From assembly GCA_963757335.1 (NCBI GenBank), contig CAVWRJ010000013.1, positions 620,001 through 684,000 on the forward strand: DNA of 64,000 nucleotides, read 5' to 3'. Below, one piece after another: positions 1 to 9,699 of this stretch; position 1 is the first letter of the stretch; each line of letters opens with the position of its first letter. A model generated the notes under the pieces. That model was not told the DNA's origin. It searched no databases and saw only the letters and a list, made by a program, of their open reading frames with translations. The position numbers and the translations under genes are program-made. Origin of the DNA: DASQPA01 sp963757335 (GTDB taxonomy: Bacteria; Acidobacteriota; Thermoanaerobaculia; Multivoradales; UBA5704).

Positions 1-171
1 GCAGGCCGCCGAGCCGCTGACGAAGATGCCGACCGAGGGGTAGCCGGCCGTGGCGAGGCCGTTGACGACCTTGGGTTCGAGGGTGCCCGTCGCGGCAGCC
101 CAGGCGGAAGTCTGGGGAGCGAGCGCCAGGATGGTGGACAGGAGCAGGGAAAGAACGAATGCTCTCCGCAC
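1..171 (-). CDS. Secreted trypsin-like serine protease, N-terminal part (runs off left edge)
   Basis: Only the first 57 codons lie in the window. A GTG start at 169-171 follows a GGAGG Shine-Dalgarno about 8 bases upstream. The product opens with a signal peptide (hydrophobic run LSLLLSTILALA, then an Ala-rich cleavage region). The mature start, with KVVNGLATAGYPSVGIF, matches the beginning of the trypsin domain in the two complete paralogues at 9700-11283 and 11408-13024. It is therefore a third member of that family, separated from the tandem pair by about 9.5 kb. The catalytic residues lie outside the window, so activity cannot be judged. Confidence 0.8.
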   Translation of the reverse strand, partial: MRRAFVLSLLLSTILALAPQTSAWAAATGTLEPKVVNGLATAGYPSVGIFVSGSAAC

Positions 172-324
172 GTTTTGAGCCTCCGAAGCTTCTACCAAGC
201 AGAATGACCAGGCTTTATGGGATAGAAGGATACCACGCCGGCCGGCGGGGGCGGTGAAATGAAATCCGGTATAAGGTCACTCCCAAGCACATACCCATTC
301 GGCCGGAGAGAGGAGCGACGACGC

Positions 325-3300
325 ATGTGGGACGTCTGGAGGAAGCCTTCTGCAAACCGTTTCCCGGGAGGTCGGGCCCTGGCCCTCGGGCTCGCAGCCT
401 GTCTCCTGGGGGTTGCCGTTCAGGCTGCGCCCCGGACCTCCGGGGTCACGCTCGTCTCCCGGGCCGCCGACAGCCAGATCTCCGACACCCCCGGGGCCGA
501 CAGCCAGGCCACGGGCCTCAGCGCCGACGGCCGCTTCCTCGCGTTCAGCAGCGCGGCGGACAACCTCGTCCCGCGGGACACCAACGGCAGCCTGGACATC
601 TTCCTCTACGACCGGGTCGCCGGCACGACGACGCTCGTCAGCCACGCCGCCGGAGATCCCACGACGGCCGCCGATGCCAACGTCTTCGACAACCTCCCCG
701 TCTTGAGCGCCGACGGCCGCTGGGTCGCCTACCTGAGCTCGGCCGCCAACCTGGTCCCGGGGGTCTCCCGGCTCGACCCCTGCGGCCTCGTTCTCTACGA
801 CCGGATCACGGGAGCGACGACGTTCGCCAGCCACGCCGACGGCTCCCCGGCCACCCCCGCGGACGGCGGCTGCGGGAGGTTCGCCCTCAGTGCCGATGGG
901 CGCTATCTGGCCTACGAGAGCTACTCCACGAACCTGGTGTCCGGCCAGTCCGGCGCGGCCGGGCAGAACATCTTCCTCTATGACCGCGTGACGGACCGGA
1001 CCACCCTCGTCAGCCACGACCCGGCCTCCGCCACGACGACGACCCCCCTTTCCGAGTCGCCCTCGCTGTCGGCCGACGGCCGATTCGTCCTCTTCCGGAG
1101 CCGCGCCAACGGGCAACTCGACCTCTACCAGTACGACCGGACGACGGGGATCAACACCCTCGTCACCCACCAGGCGGGGGATTTCGCCGCTCCCGGCAAC
1201 GGCGGCCCGGTCGGGGAGTCGTTCGGGGAAGTGATGAGTGCGGAGGGCGGCGCGGTCGCCTTCCTGAGCCTGGCGACAAACCTGGTGCCCGGCCTGATCT
1301 CTGGCGGTGCCTCGCACCAGGCCTTTCTCTGGGACCGCGCCTCCGGCGCGATCAGCCTCGTCAGCCATGCGGCCGGGAGTCCGACGATCGTCGGTGCGGC
1401 CGGCCAGGTCGGGTCTGTCGCCCTGAGCGCGGACGGCAGCACGGTCGCCTTCGACAGCAACCAGCGCAACCTCGTCCCTGGCCCTCCCGACGCGACCTCC
1501 CAGACCGACGTCTTCCTCTACCACGCCGCCACCGGGACGACCACCCGCATCACCGCCGATCCGGGTCAGAGCTCGCTGCTCACGACCAACTCCGTGGCCG
1601 GGATCAGCGACGATGGCCAGCGGGTCCTCCTCCGCAGCGCGCGGATCGATCTGGTACCCGGCCTGGTGGATGGCAACGGCGCCGACGACCTCTTCCTCTA
1701 TGACGCGGGCGCCGGCGCGACGGCGCTGGTCTCCCACCTCCCCGGCGCGCTGACGACCACCGGCAACGCCGGGAGCACGGGCCTGCTCTCGGCGGACGGC
1801 CAGACCGTGGCGCTCAATAGCTTCGCGACGGATCTGGTGAGCGGCCAGCGCGACACCAACGGGGCAGAGGACGTCTTCCTCTACGCTGCCGGGTCGGCGC
1901 AGATTACCCCGGTCTCCCGCCGGGCGCCCGCGCTGCCGAGCCTGGCGGCGGGCGGGGTCAGCGGGGTCTCCACCTCCCCAGGCTCCTCGGTCTCCGCCAA
2001 CGGGCGCTGGATCGCCTTCGTGAGCGACGCCGCCACCCTGGTCGCCGGACAGGACGACGCGAACGCGGCTACCGACGTGTTCCTGCGCGACACCCAGACC
2101 GGTACCACCCTCCTCGTCTCGCACGCGGCCGGCTCTCCGGCACGGGCCGCGAACGGTCCGTCGGACGCACCCTCGATCGACCGCGACGGCCGCTACGTCG
2201 CCTTCCAGAGCACCGCGACCGATCTCGTCGCCGGCCAGGAGGACGGCCCGGAGTCGCCGGACGTCTTCCTCTACGACCGGGTCACCGGCACGACGACTCT
2301 CGTGAGCCACACGGACGCCGGGGCGAACGTCGCCGGCGGCGGCGAGCTGTCTACCTTGAGCGCCAACGGGAAGGTCGTGGCCTTCGAGGTCGCCGACGAG
2401 GCGAGCGGCACGAACGGCCTCTTCCTCTACGACCGCGAGCGCCGAGCCACCCTCCTCGTGACGCGGGATGCCGGCGCACCGGCGCTCTCCGCGGACGGGA
2501 GATTCATCGCCTTCCTGAGCGGCTCTCCCGAGCTGGTTCCGGGCGACACGAACTCGTCCCCGGACATCTTTCTCTTCGACCGCATCGCCGGAACCACGGC
2601 CCTCGTCACCCGCTCGGCAGCCTCCCCGGGGCAGACCGCGAACGGTGGCTCGTATCCCCCAGCGATCAGCGCCGACGGCCGTTTCGTCGCCTTCGCGAGC
2701 GATGCGACCGATCTCGCGCCCGGGGTCTCGCCGGACTCCGCGCAGCAGGTCTACCTGTACGACCGGGTCTCCCGCCACCTGGAGCTGGCGAGCCACGCGG
2801 CGGGCTCGACGACCACCCCGGGGGACGGCCCGTCGGACAGCCCGGCCCTGGACGCCGAGGGCCGGTTCCTCGTCTTCACGAGCGCCGCGTCGAACCTGGC
2901 CGGCGGCTCGCCGGGAAGCGGCCCCAACGTTTTCCTCTACGACCGGGTACGCCGGACGGCGACCCTGGTAGCCCGGCCGCTCCCCGCTTTGAGGGACGGC
3001 GACAACTTCCTGTCCGGCCCCGCGGCGATCAGCGCCGACGGCCGCCGGATCGCTTTCGTCAGCGCGATCTCGAACCTCGTTCCCGGGCAGATGGACGGCA
3101 ACGGGCTCTCCGACCTCTTCCTCTACGACCGGGAGAAGGGGACGACCGTCCTCCTCGACCACCTCCTCGGCTCCCAGGTGACGGCTCCCGCCTCAGGTGC
3201 CGAACCGCCCTTTGAGCTCTCCGCCGACGGCCGTTGCGTCGAGTTCGAGACCTCTGCCCCAGGTCTCGTGAGCGCGGATTTCAACGCCCGGAAGGACGTC

Positions 3301-3330
3301 TTCCTGGCCTGCCTGGGGGAGCAGGACTAG
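325..3330 (+). CDS. Secreted PD40/TolB-like beta-propeller repeat protein
   Basis: The ATG at 325 is preferred over the in-frame ATG at 259: it follows GAGAGGAG and is immediately followed by a signal peptide (basic start, ALALGLAACLLGVAVQA). The rest, about 960 residues, is 16 tandem units of roughly 60 residues. Each unit carries LSADGRxxAFxS, then NLVPG, then DxFLYDR and TTTLVSH. This is the PD40/TolB-type blade signature, so the protein should form one or more extracytoplasmic propellers, probably for binding. No catalytic domain or membrane anchor is visible. Unit number is high for the family. Function unknown. Confidence 0.85.
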   Translation: MWDVWRKPSANRFPGGRALALGLAACLLGVAVQAAPRTSGVTLVSRAADSQISDTPGADSQATGLSADGRFLAFSSAADNLVPRDTNGSLDIFLYDRVAGTTTLVSHAAGDPTTAADANVFDNLPVLSADGRWVAYLSSAANLVPGVSRLDPCGLVLYDRITGATTFASHADGSPATPADGGCGRFALSADGRYLAYESYSTNLVSGQSGAAGQNIFLYDRVTDRTTLVSHDPASATTTTPLSESPSLSADGRFVLFRSRANGQLDLYQYDRTTGINTLVTHQAGDFAAPGNGGPVGESFGEVMSAEGGAVAFLSLATNLVPGLISGGASHQAFLWDRASGAISLVSHAAGSPTIVGAAGQVGSVALSADGSTVAFDSNQRNLVPGPPDATSQTDVFLYHAATGTTTRITADPGQSSLLTTNSVAGISDDGQRVLLRSARIDLVPGLVDGNGADDLFLYDAGAGATALVSHLPGALTTTGNAGSTGLLSADGQTVALNSFATDLVSGQRDTNGAEDVFLYAAGSAQITPVSRRAPALPSLAAGGVSGVSTSPGSSVSANGRWIAFVSDAATLVAGQDDANAATDVFLRDTQTGTTLLVSHAAGSPARAANGPSDAPSIDRDGRYVAFQSTATDLVAGQEDGPESPDVFLYDRVTGTTTLVSHTDAGANVAGGGELSTLSANGKVVAFEVADEASGTNGLFLYDRERRATLLVTRDAGAPALSADGRFIAFLSGSPELVPGDTNSSPDIFLFDRIAGTTALVTRSAASPGQTANGGSYPPAISADGRFVAFASDATDLAPGVSPDSAQQVYLYDRVSRHLELASHAAGSTTTPGDGPSDSPALDAEGRFLVFTSAASNLAGGSPGSGPNVFLYDRVRRTATLVARPLPALRDGDNFLSGPAAISADGRRIAFVSAISNLVPGQMDGNGLSDLFLYDREKGTTVLLDHLLGSQVTAPASGAEPPFELSADGRCVEFETSAPGLVSADFNARKDVFLACLGEQD

Positions 3331-3360
3331 CGAGCCGGCGAGCGCGGTCGCGGTCCAGCT

Positions 3361-3897
3361 CTACGCTCCGCCCTTCCCCGGTGCCGCTCCCGCGGCGGGA
3401 GTGGCGCCCCCGCCGCTGCCGCCGCCACCGGCGCCCTGGCGCATGACGACGCTGATGGCGCCGTTGTTCTCCAAGATGGCCGAGCGGACGTCCTCGATGC
3501 AGGTGCAGCCGGACTGCCGCAGCGACGCCTGGAGCTCGTGGCGGGTGAGCTTCGACGCCGCCATGACGTCCTCGAAGAGCTTGCCGTCGTGGATCAGCAC
3601 CTGGGGGCGGCCCTCGATGATCGCCTCCAGCTTCTTGCTCTTATAGGTGGCGAGGCCCACCAGGTAGTTGAGGACGACCAAGGTGGTGGCGGAGATCAGG
3701 CCCCCCTGGACCGAGTTGTCCCCCCCGTTCATCGAGTTCTGCACCGCGTTCGAGAGGACGAGGAGGAGGACGAGGTCGAAGGGGGCGAGCTGGCCGACCT
3801 GGCGCTTCCCCGTGAGGCGGAGGAGGACGATGAGGAAAAGGTAGACGATGCCGCTCCGGAGGATCAGCTCCCACCAGTGCACGGTGATGTTCCACAT
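3361..3897 (-). CDS. DUF421 (YetF-like) membrane protein
   Basis: 178 residues. The N-terminal half has three hydrophobic segments (about residues 10-30, 40-58, 68-85) and the family-typical text RLTGKRQVGQLAPFDLVLLL and LSNAVQNSM. The soluble C-terminal half has the DUF421 hallmarks RPQVLIHDGKL and LTRHEL...LRQ.G. The tail is unusual: it ends in a Gly/Ala/Pro-rich low-complexity stretch from about residue 155. Members are bacterial inner-membrane proteins of poorly known function, some linked to spore or stress physiology. Convergent with the propeller gene and divergent from the MFS gene, so probably monocistronic. Confidence 0.85.
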   Translation of the reverse strand: MWNITVHWWELILRSGIVYLFLIVLLRLTGKRQVGQLAPFDLVLLLVLSNAVQNSMNGGDNSVQGGLISATTLVVLNYLVGLATYKSKKLEAIIEGRPQVLIHDGKLFEDVMAASKLTRHELQASLRQSGCTCIEDVRSAILENNGAISVVMRQGAGGGGSGGGATPAAGAAPGKGGA

Positions 3898-4039
3898 GGA
3901 TTCAGGTTCTCCCTTTGGATGGCGGAGATGCTGTCAGGCTTTGCGGTGGCCGTCAAAAGAGCATCGTGCGGAACTCTGCTGGACAGTGCTATCGTAGCCG
4001 CGCTGGTAACGCTTCGCCTTCCCTTTGTGGAGGTCGCGC

Positions 4040-5413
4040 ATGGCCGCTCTTTCCTTCTTCGACCGGAGCAGGACCGTCGCCAAGCCAGGCTTCAACCGCT
4101 GGCTCGTCCCCCCCGCCGCACTCGCCATTCACCTCTCGATCGGGCAGGCCTACGCGTTCAGCGTCTTCAACCTGCCGCTCTCCCAGGCCCTCGGCATCAC
4201 CAAGCCGGCGGACGGCGACTGGAAGCTCAGCACCCTAGGCTGGGTGTTCAGCATCGCCATCGTCTTCCTCGGCGTCTCGGCGGCGCTCTTCGGCCGCTGG
4301 CTCGATCGGGTGGGGCCGCGCCTCGCCATGTTCGCCTCGGCCTGCTGCTTCAGCGGCGGGTTCCTGGTCGGCGCCCTGGGGATCTCGACTCACCAGTTCT
4401 GGCTCCTCGTGCTCGGCTACGGGGTGCTCGGGGGGATCGGACTGGGGCTGGGCTACATCTCCCCGGTCTCGACCCTCATCCGCTGGTTCCCCGACCGGCC
4501 GGGGATGGCGACCGGGCTCGCCATCATGGGCTTCGGCGGCGGCGCCATGATCGCCTCGCCGCTCTCGGTCGCCTTGATGGACCGCTTCAAGAGCCCGACT
4601 TCGGTGGGGGTCGCGGAGACCTTCGTCGCCCTCGCCGTCCTCTATTTCGTCTTCATGATGTTCGGGGTGCTCACCGTCCGCGTGCCCCCCGAGGGCTGGC
4701 GGCCGCGCGGCTTCGTCCCCAAGCCGGCTGGCTCGCAGACGCTCGTGACCTCCGCCCAGGTCGAGGTCGGCACGGCGTGGCGGACCCCCCAGTTCTGGCT
4801 GCTCTGGATCGTCCTCTGCATGAACGTCACCGCCGGGATCGGCGTCCTGAGCCAGGCCTCGGCGATGAGCCAGGAGATGTTCCCGGGGAGGATCACGGCG
4901 GCGGCCGCTGCCGGCTTCGTCGGCCTCCTCTCGCTCGCCAACATGGGCGGCCGCTTCGCCTGGTCGTCGCTCTCGGACGTCATCGGGCGCAAGTCGACCT
5001 ACGCCATCTTCTTCATCCTCGGCGCCCTCCTCTACGCCGCCGTCCCGACCACCGGACGGATGGGGAGCGTCGCCCTCTTCGTTCTGAGCTACGCCGTCAT
5101 CCTCTCGATGTACGGCGGCGGCTTCGCCACCATCCCCGCCTACTTGAGAGACCTCTTCGGCACCATGCAGGTGGGGGCCATCCACGGCCGCCTGCTGACC
5201 GCCTGGTCGGCGGCCGGGGTCCTCGGGCCGGTCCTCCTCAACTACATCCGCGAGTACCGCATCGCCCAGGGGGTGCCCAAGGCACAGGCCTACAGCACCA
5301 CCATGTACGTCATGGCCGGCCTCCTGGTGATCGGCTTCATCGCCAACCTGCTGGTCCGGCCGGTCGATCCGAAGTACCACTACAAGGGAGGGAGCGGGCC
5401 GTCCGCCCGCTAG
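4040..5413 (+). CDS. OFA-type MFS transporter (oxalate/formate antiporter family)
   Basis: 457 residues with twelve predicted membrane segments. The ATG at 4040 follows GTGGAGG; an in-frame TTG five codons upstream is less likely. The N-terminal AIHLSIGQAYAFSVFNLPL, the Arg-containing loop FGRWLDRVGPR and GLGYISPVSTLIRWFPDRPGMATG are characteristic of the oxalate/formate antiporter (OxlT/YhjX-like) branch of the major facilitator superfamily. Substrate is probably a small mono- or dicarboxylate, but specificity cannot be read from sequence. Nine bases downstream lies a 61-residue single-span protein with its own strong ribosome site, so the two are likely co-transcribed. Confidence 0.85.
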   Translation: MAALSFFDRSRTVAKPGFNRWLVPPAALAIHLSIGQAYAFSVFNLPLSQALGITKPADGDWKLSTLGWVFSIAIVFLGVSAALFGRWLDRVGPRLAMFASACCFSGGFLVGALGISTHQFWLLVLGYGVLGGIGLGLGYISPVSTLIRWFPDRPGMATGLAIMGFGGGAMIASPLSVALMDRFKSPTSVGVAETFVALAVLYFVFMMFGVLTVRVPPEGWRPRGFVPKPAGSQTLVTSAQVEVGTAWRTPQFWLLWIVLCMNVTAGIGVLSQASAMSQEMFPGRITAAAAAGFVGLLSLANMGGRFAWSSLSDVIGRKSTYAIFFILGALLYAAVPTTGRMGSVALFVLSYAVILSMYGGGFATIPAYLRDLFGTMQVGAIHGRLLTAWSAAGVLGPVLLNYIREYRIAQGVPKAQAYSTTMYVMAGLLVIGFIANLLVRPVDPKYHYKGGSGPSAR

Positions 5414-5422
5414 GAGGAAACC

Positions 5423-5608
5423 ATGCCTGAAACGCCCAGCCGCGGTCCGGCCGTGAATCCCGCTGCGAATCCCGGTTTGAACCCCGGCGACGCGCCAGCC
5501 GATCCGATGGCGATGCCGAAGCTCCTCGGCGCCTGGCTCTTCGTCGGCATCCCCGCCGCCTGGGGGATCTGGCAGGTGTTCCAGAAGTCGCTGGCGCTGT
5601 TCAAGTAG
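5423..5608 (+). CDS. Small single-span membrane protein, MFS partner
   Basis: 61 residues starting at ATG after a strong AGGAGGAAACC. The first 30 residues are Pro/Ala/Asn-rich and polar. Residues about 33-55 form one transmembrane helix (LLGAWLFVGIPAAWGIWQVF) with a short basic tail. Small proteins with this G-W-x-F-V-G-x-P-x-x-W-G pattern commonly follow OFA-type MFS genes and have been regarded as transporter small subunits. Assignment rests on that pattern and on the 9-base gap to the transporter; no biochemical role can be read here. Confidence 0.65.
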   Translation: MPETPSRGPAVNPAANPGLNPGDAPADPMAMPKLLGAWLFVGIPAAWGIWQVFQKSLALFK

Positions 5609-5616
5609 AGACAAAA

Positions 5617-5709
5617 GGGTACTGGCTCCGTTTGATTCTGCGGGCGGGCTCCTTCGGGCGCTTCGCGCAGCCAGTCGCCCGTCCTCGAAACCAAACGGAG
5701 CCAGTACCC
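5617..5709. repeat. REP/MITE-like palindromic element, copy 1
   Basis: Perfect 18-bp outer arms (5617-5634 and 5692-5709) enclose a 57-base core that itself folds (CGGGCG...CGCCCG). The core text, CTGCGGGCGG, CTCCTTCGGG, CAGCCAGTCG and CCGTCC, recurs in the same order at 42567-42644, also with an outer inverted repeat. Two structured copies in intergenic positions suggest a dispersed palindromic family. It lies between the MFS partner gene and the helicase terminator. Confidence 0.6.
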
Positions 5710-5745
5710 AAAAAAAACGCCGCCGGCCCTCGCGGGCCGGCGGCG
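5709..5745 (-). terminator. Intrinsic terminator of the helicase gene
   Basis: A perfect 12-bp GC stem (5718-5729 with 5734-5745, TCGC loop) is followed on the minus strand by a run of seven T. It lies just past the stop of the RhlE gene and abuts the palindromic element. Confidence 0.85.
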
Positions 5746-5769
5746 CCTTTCATCCCTGAAACTTAAAGC

Positions 5770-7177
<1,408 letters not shown>

Positions 7178-7478
7178 ATCTATGGATGTACCTTTCGGCT
7201 GCGCACGGGAAAAGCGCGCAACACAAGGTGATTCCGGCGAAATGTAGAGGAGACGGGGGACTTGCCGGTGAGAGGCCGCCGCTCGGGCTCGGGAACGCTT
7301 CCCTGAGCTGCCCTTGCAGACCCGAACTAGGAACCTCGAGCGGTGAAGGGATGGCTAGTGTCTCACATTTTGGACGGTTTGGGAAATGGGTCGGTGTCGG
7401 GGGTTGAGGGATCGGCGGGGAATAAATCTCCCGAAAGCCAGTCTGGAGAGGAAACGCGCCTGGCGCAAAGGAGATCCC

Positions 7479-7850
7479 ATGAAAGCCTGCCGACTCGGAA
7501 CCGTCCTCGTCCTCCTCTTCCTCTTCCTGACCCTCGCCGCCGGGGCTTTCGCCTCTCCGGCTGCGAATTCCGCGAGCCCGGCGAGCCTCCGGATCGTCAC
7601 GCCTGCCGACCACGCGCAGCTCGACGCCGGCGAGTCCTATCCGCTCGAATACCTCGTCACTCTGGGACCCGGGGACGACCACTTCCACGTCTGGGTGGAC
7701 GGGGAGCGCAGCCCCGGCATCCACGATCTCAAGGGGACCTACAACCTGCCCAAGATGACCGCGGGCGAGCACGTGATCACCTTGAAGCTGGTCGACAAGG
7801 GGCACGTTCCCACCGGCCCCCAGACGTCGATCCGGGTGACCGTGAAGTGA
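7479..7850 (+). CDS. Small secreted beta-sandwich-like protein
   Basis: 123 residues starting at ATG after AAAGGAGATCCC. A clear signal peptide (LVLLFLFLTLAAGAFA) precedes a mature part with alternating hydrophobic strands: LRIVTPADHAQL, YPLEYLVTLGPGDDHFHVWVDG, GTYNLPKMTAGEHVITLKLVDKGH and ASIRVTVK-like end. The DHFHVWVDG and GEHVITL pattern resembles small periplasmic Ig-like proteins of the DUF4399 kind. His residues in DHFHVW and DKGH could bind metal, but this is speculation. The stop overlaps the next gene (GTGA), so it heads an apparent four-gene unit ending in a sigma/anti-sigma pair. Confidence 0.65.
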   Translation: MKACRLGTVLVLLFLFLTLAAGAFASPAANSASPASLRIVTPADHAQLDAGESYPLEYLVTLGPGDDHFHVWVDGERSPGIHDLKGTYNLPKMTAGEHVITLKLVDKGHVPTGPQTSIRVTVK

Positions 7851-8248
7851 GCGAGCTGGTGTACGCCTTGGTGCAGGCCGCGCACAACCTGGGGGCCGCG
7901 GCGGTGGTCGCGAGCCCCGCCCTGGCCCTCGTCCTGCGTGGCCGAGGCGACGCCCTCGAACGCCGCCTCGCCTGGACCCTCCTCGCCGCCTGGGCTCTCC
8001 AGGCGGCGAGCGGGGCCGGTTTCGCCGCCGCGAGCTATGGGCTCAAGGGGCAGCTCCCGGAGGTGACGGGGGTTGCCTGGGTGGCACTCGTCGTGAAGCT
8101 GGCGGCGACAGCCGCCGGGATCGGCCTGGCGACCCTGCTCCTCCGGACGCGCCGGCCGGCGGGGGCTCCACGCGCGGCCTGGGCTGCCTGCCTCGGATTG
8201 GCCCTGGCCGCTCTCCTCGCGGCGGCACCGCTGCGCTGGTATCTCTGA
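7847..8248 (+). CDS. Four-span membrane protein of unknown function
   Basis: 133 residues. The GTG start overlaps the upstream stop (GTGA at 7847-7850), implying translational coupling. Four hydrophobic segments are visible, near residues 3-25, 38-60, 70-95 and 108-130, with very Ala/Leu-rich composition. No motif identifies a family with certainty. Its coupling to the secreted protein suggests the two work together at the cytoplasmic membrane. Confidence 0.6.
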   Translation: MSELVYALVQAAHNLGAAAVVASPALALVLRGRGDALERRLAWTLLAAWALQAASGAGFAAASYGLKGQLPEVTGVAWVALVVKLAATAAGIGLATLLLRTRRPAGAPRAAWAACLGLALAALLAAAPLRWYL

Positions 8249-8315
8249 GACGATGCCGCCGCACGTCCGGACAGCCACGAGTGGGGGTACCATCGCGGAG
8301 GTGGGCCCCCCTTCC

Positions 8316-8894
8316 ATGCTGAGCTCGATCCGAGACCGCCTCTTCCGGCAGGAGGGCCGGCGCCGCTTCGAGCGGGCCGTCCTGCCGCACCTGGACGCGG
8401 CCTACGACCTCGCCCGCTGGCTGACCCGGAACGACGTGGACGCCGAGGACGTGCTGCAGACCGCCTGCCTGCGGGCGATGCAGTTCTGGGCTGGCTTCCA
8501 GGGTGGCGAAGGGCCCAAGGCGCGGGCCTGGCTGCTCGCCATCGTCCGCAACTCGTTTTACACCTGGCTCGGGCAGCAGAACCGTGGCGGCGAGGCGGCG
8601 GTGCCGTTCGACGAGACGATCCACTCCGGGGAGCGAGCCGTGACCGACCCCGAGATGGAGCTGCTCCGCCAGGCGGACAGCCGCCTGCTGCGCCAGGCGT
8701 TCGAAGCTCTGGCCCTGCCGTTCCGGGAGGTGATCGTGCTGCGCGAGCTCGAAGGATTGTCGTACAAGGAGATCGCGGCCATCGCCGGCATCCCGATCGG
8801 CACCGTGATGTCGCGCCTGGCGCGCGCCCGCAGAAACTTGCAGGAGTTTCTCATCCACCATGGAGCCCACGGGGTCAAGGAGGGAGCGCCATGA
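8316..8894 (+). CDS. ECF-type RNA polymerase sigma factor
   Basis: 192 residues from the ATG at 8316. An alternative in-frame ATG at 8253 adds 21 unconserved residues and has no clear ribosome site. Region 2 is visible around AAYDLARWLTRNDVDAEDVLQTACLRAMQFW; region 4 ends with LPFREVIVLRELEGLSYKEIAAIAGIPIGTVMSRLARAR, the helix-turn-helix that contacts the -35 element. It belongs to the sigma-70 ECF group. The downstream gene overlaps by ATGA and encodes a zinc-finger-like membrane anti-sigma factor, the usual partner. The two upstream small membrane/secreted proteins are probably in the same operon. Confidence 0.88.
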   Translation: MLSSIRDRLFRQEGRRRFERAVLPHLDAAYDLARWLTRNDVDAEDVLQTACLRAMQFWAGFQGGEGPKARAWLLAIVRNSFYTWLGQQNRGGEAAVPFDETIHSGERAVTDPEMELLRQADSRLLRQAFEALALPFREVIVLRELEGLSYKEIAAIAGIPIGTVMSRLARARRNLQEFLIHHGAHGVKEGAP

Positions 8895-9685
8895 GCTGCC
8901 CCAGGCTGGAGCACGAGGTCGCCGCCTATCTCGACTCAGAGCTGGACCTCACGAGCACTCTGGCGTTCGAGCGCCATCTCGGGGAGTGCGCGGAGTGCGC
9001 TCGGGCGCTCGCCGCGGAGGAGGCTCTCCGCGCGGCGATCGGCAGGGCGGGCCTGCGCTTCCAGCTCCCGCCGGAGCAGGCCCGGCGCCTGCGCCGTGCC
9101 ACCGCCGCCACCACCGCCAGCGCCGGCGCCGGGCGATCGACCGCCTCCCCCCAGCGGCTGGCCTGGAGGCTCCAGGCGGCGGCCGCCCTGCTGCTGGTCG
9201 CGATCGCCTCCTGGAGCCTGGGGCGCTTCGGGGCACCGCGGCCCGGCCCCCGCGTTGCGGACGTCGCCGAAGAGGTGGTGACGAGCCACGTCCGCTCGCT
9301 CCTCGCCGGCCACCCGGCCGACGTGGCCTCGACCGACCGCCACACGGTCAAGCCCTGGTTCACCGGCCGGCTCGACTACGCGCCCGCCGTGATCGACCTC
9401 GCCGCCCAGGGCTTCCCTCTGATCGGCGGCCGGCTCGACTACCTCGGGCATCACCCCGTGGCGGCCCTCGTCTACCGGGCCGACCGCCACGTCGTCAATC
9501 TCTTCACCTGGCCCGCCGCCTACACCGCGGACCCCGCCGGCCCCGTCCCCACCGCCCTCACCCGCCAGGGCTTCCACGTCGTCCACTGGACGGCGGCCGG
9601 CATGACCTACTGGGCGGTCTCCGACGTGGCGGAGGACCGCCTGCGCCAATTCGCGCGCCTCCTCGAAGCCGAGGTCCAGCGCTAG
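8891..9685 (+). CDS. Membrane anti-sigma factor with zinc-finger-like N terminus
   Basis: 264 residues, overlapping the sigma gene by ATGA. The first 40 residues contain the HxxxCxxC signature (HLGECAEC), typical of zinc-associated anti-sigma domains that hold an ECF factor. One membrane segment follows around residues 96-115 (LQAAAALLLVAIASWSLG). The periplasmic part has HTVKPWFTGRLDYAPAV, seen in many members of this family, and is likely the sensing end. Release of the sigma factor would follow an envelope signal. The signal is not identifiable here. Confidence 0.85.
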   Translation: MSCPRLEHEVAAYLDSELDLTSTLAFERHLGECAECARALAAEEALRAAIGRAGLRFQLPPEQARRLRRATAATTASAGAGRSTASPQRLAWRLQAAAALLLVAIASWSLGRFGAPRPGPRVADVAEEVVTSHVRSLLAGHPADVASTDRHTVKPWFTGRLDYAPAVIDLAAQGFPLIGGRLDYLGHHPVAALVYRADRHVVNLFTWPAAYTADPAGPVPTALTRQGFHVVHWTAAGMTYWAVSDVAEDRLRQFARLLEAEVQR

Positions 9686-9699
9686 CGACGGCTGGCGCC

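Noticed and set aside
277..3162. Long open frame on the minus strand opposite the propeller gene (and similar ones opposite most genes, such as 58089-61265 plus)
   Set aside because: High GC third positions keep antisense frames open. They lack ribosome sites and family motifs, and are Arg/Gly/Ala/Pro-rich mirror products of real genes.
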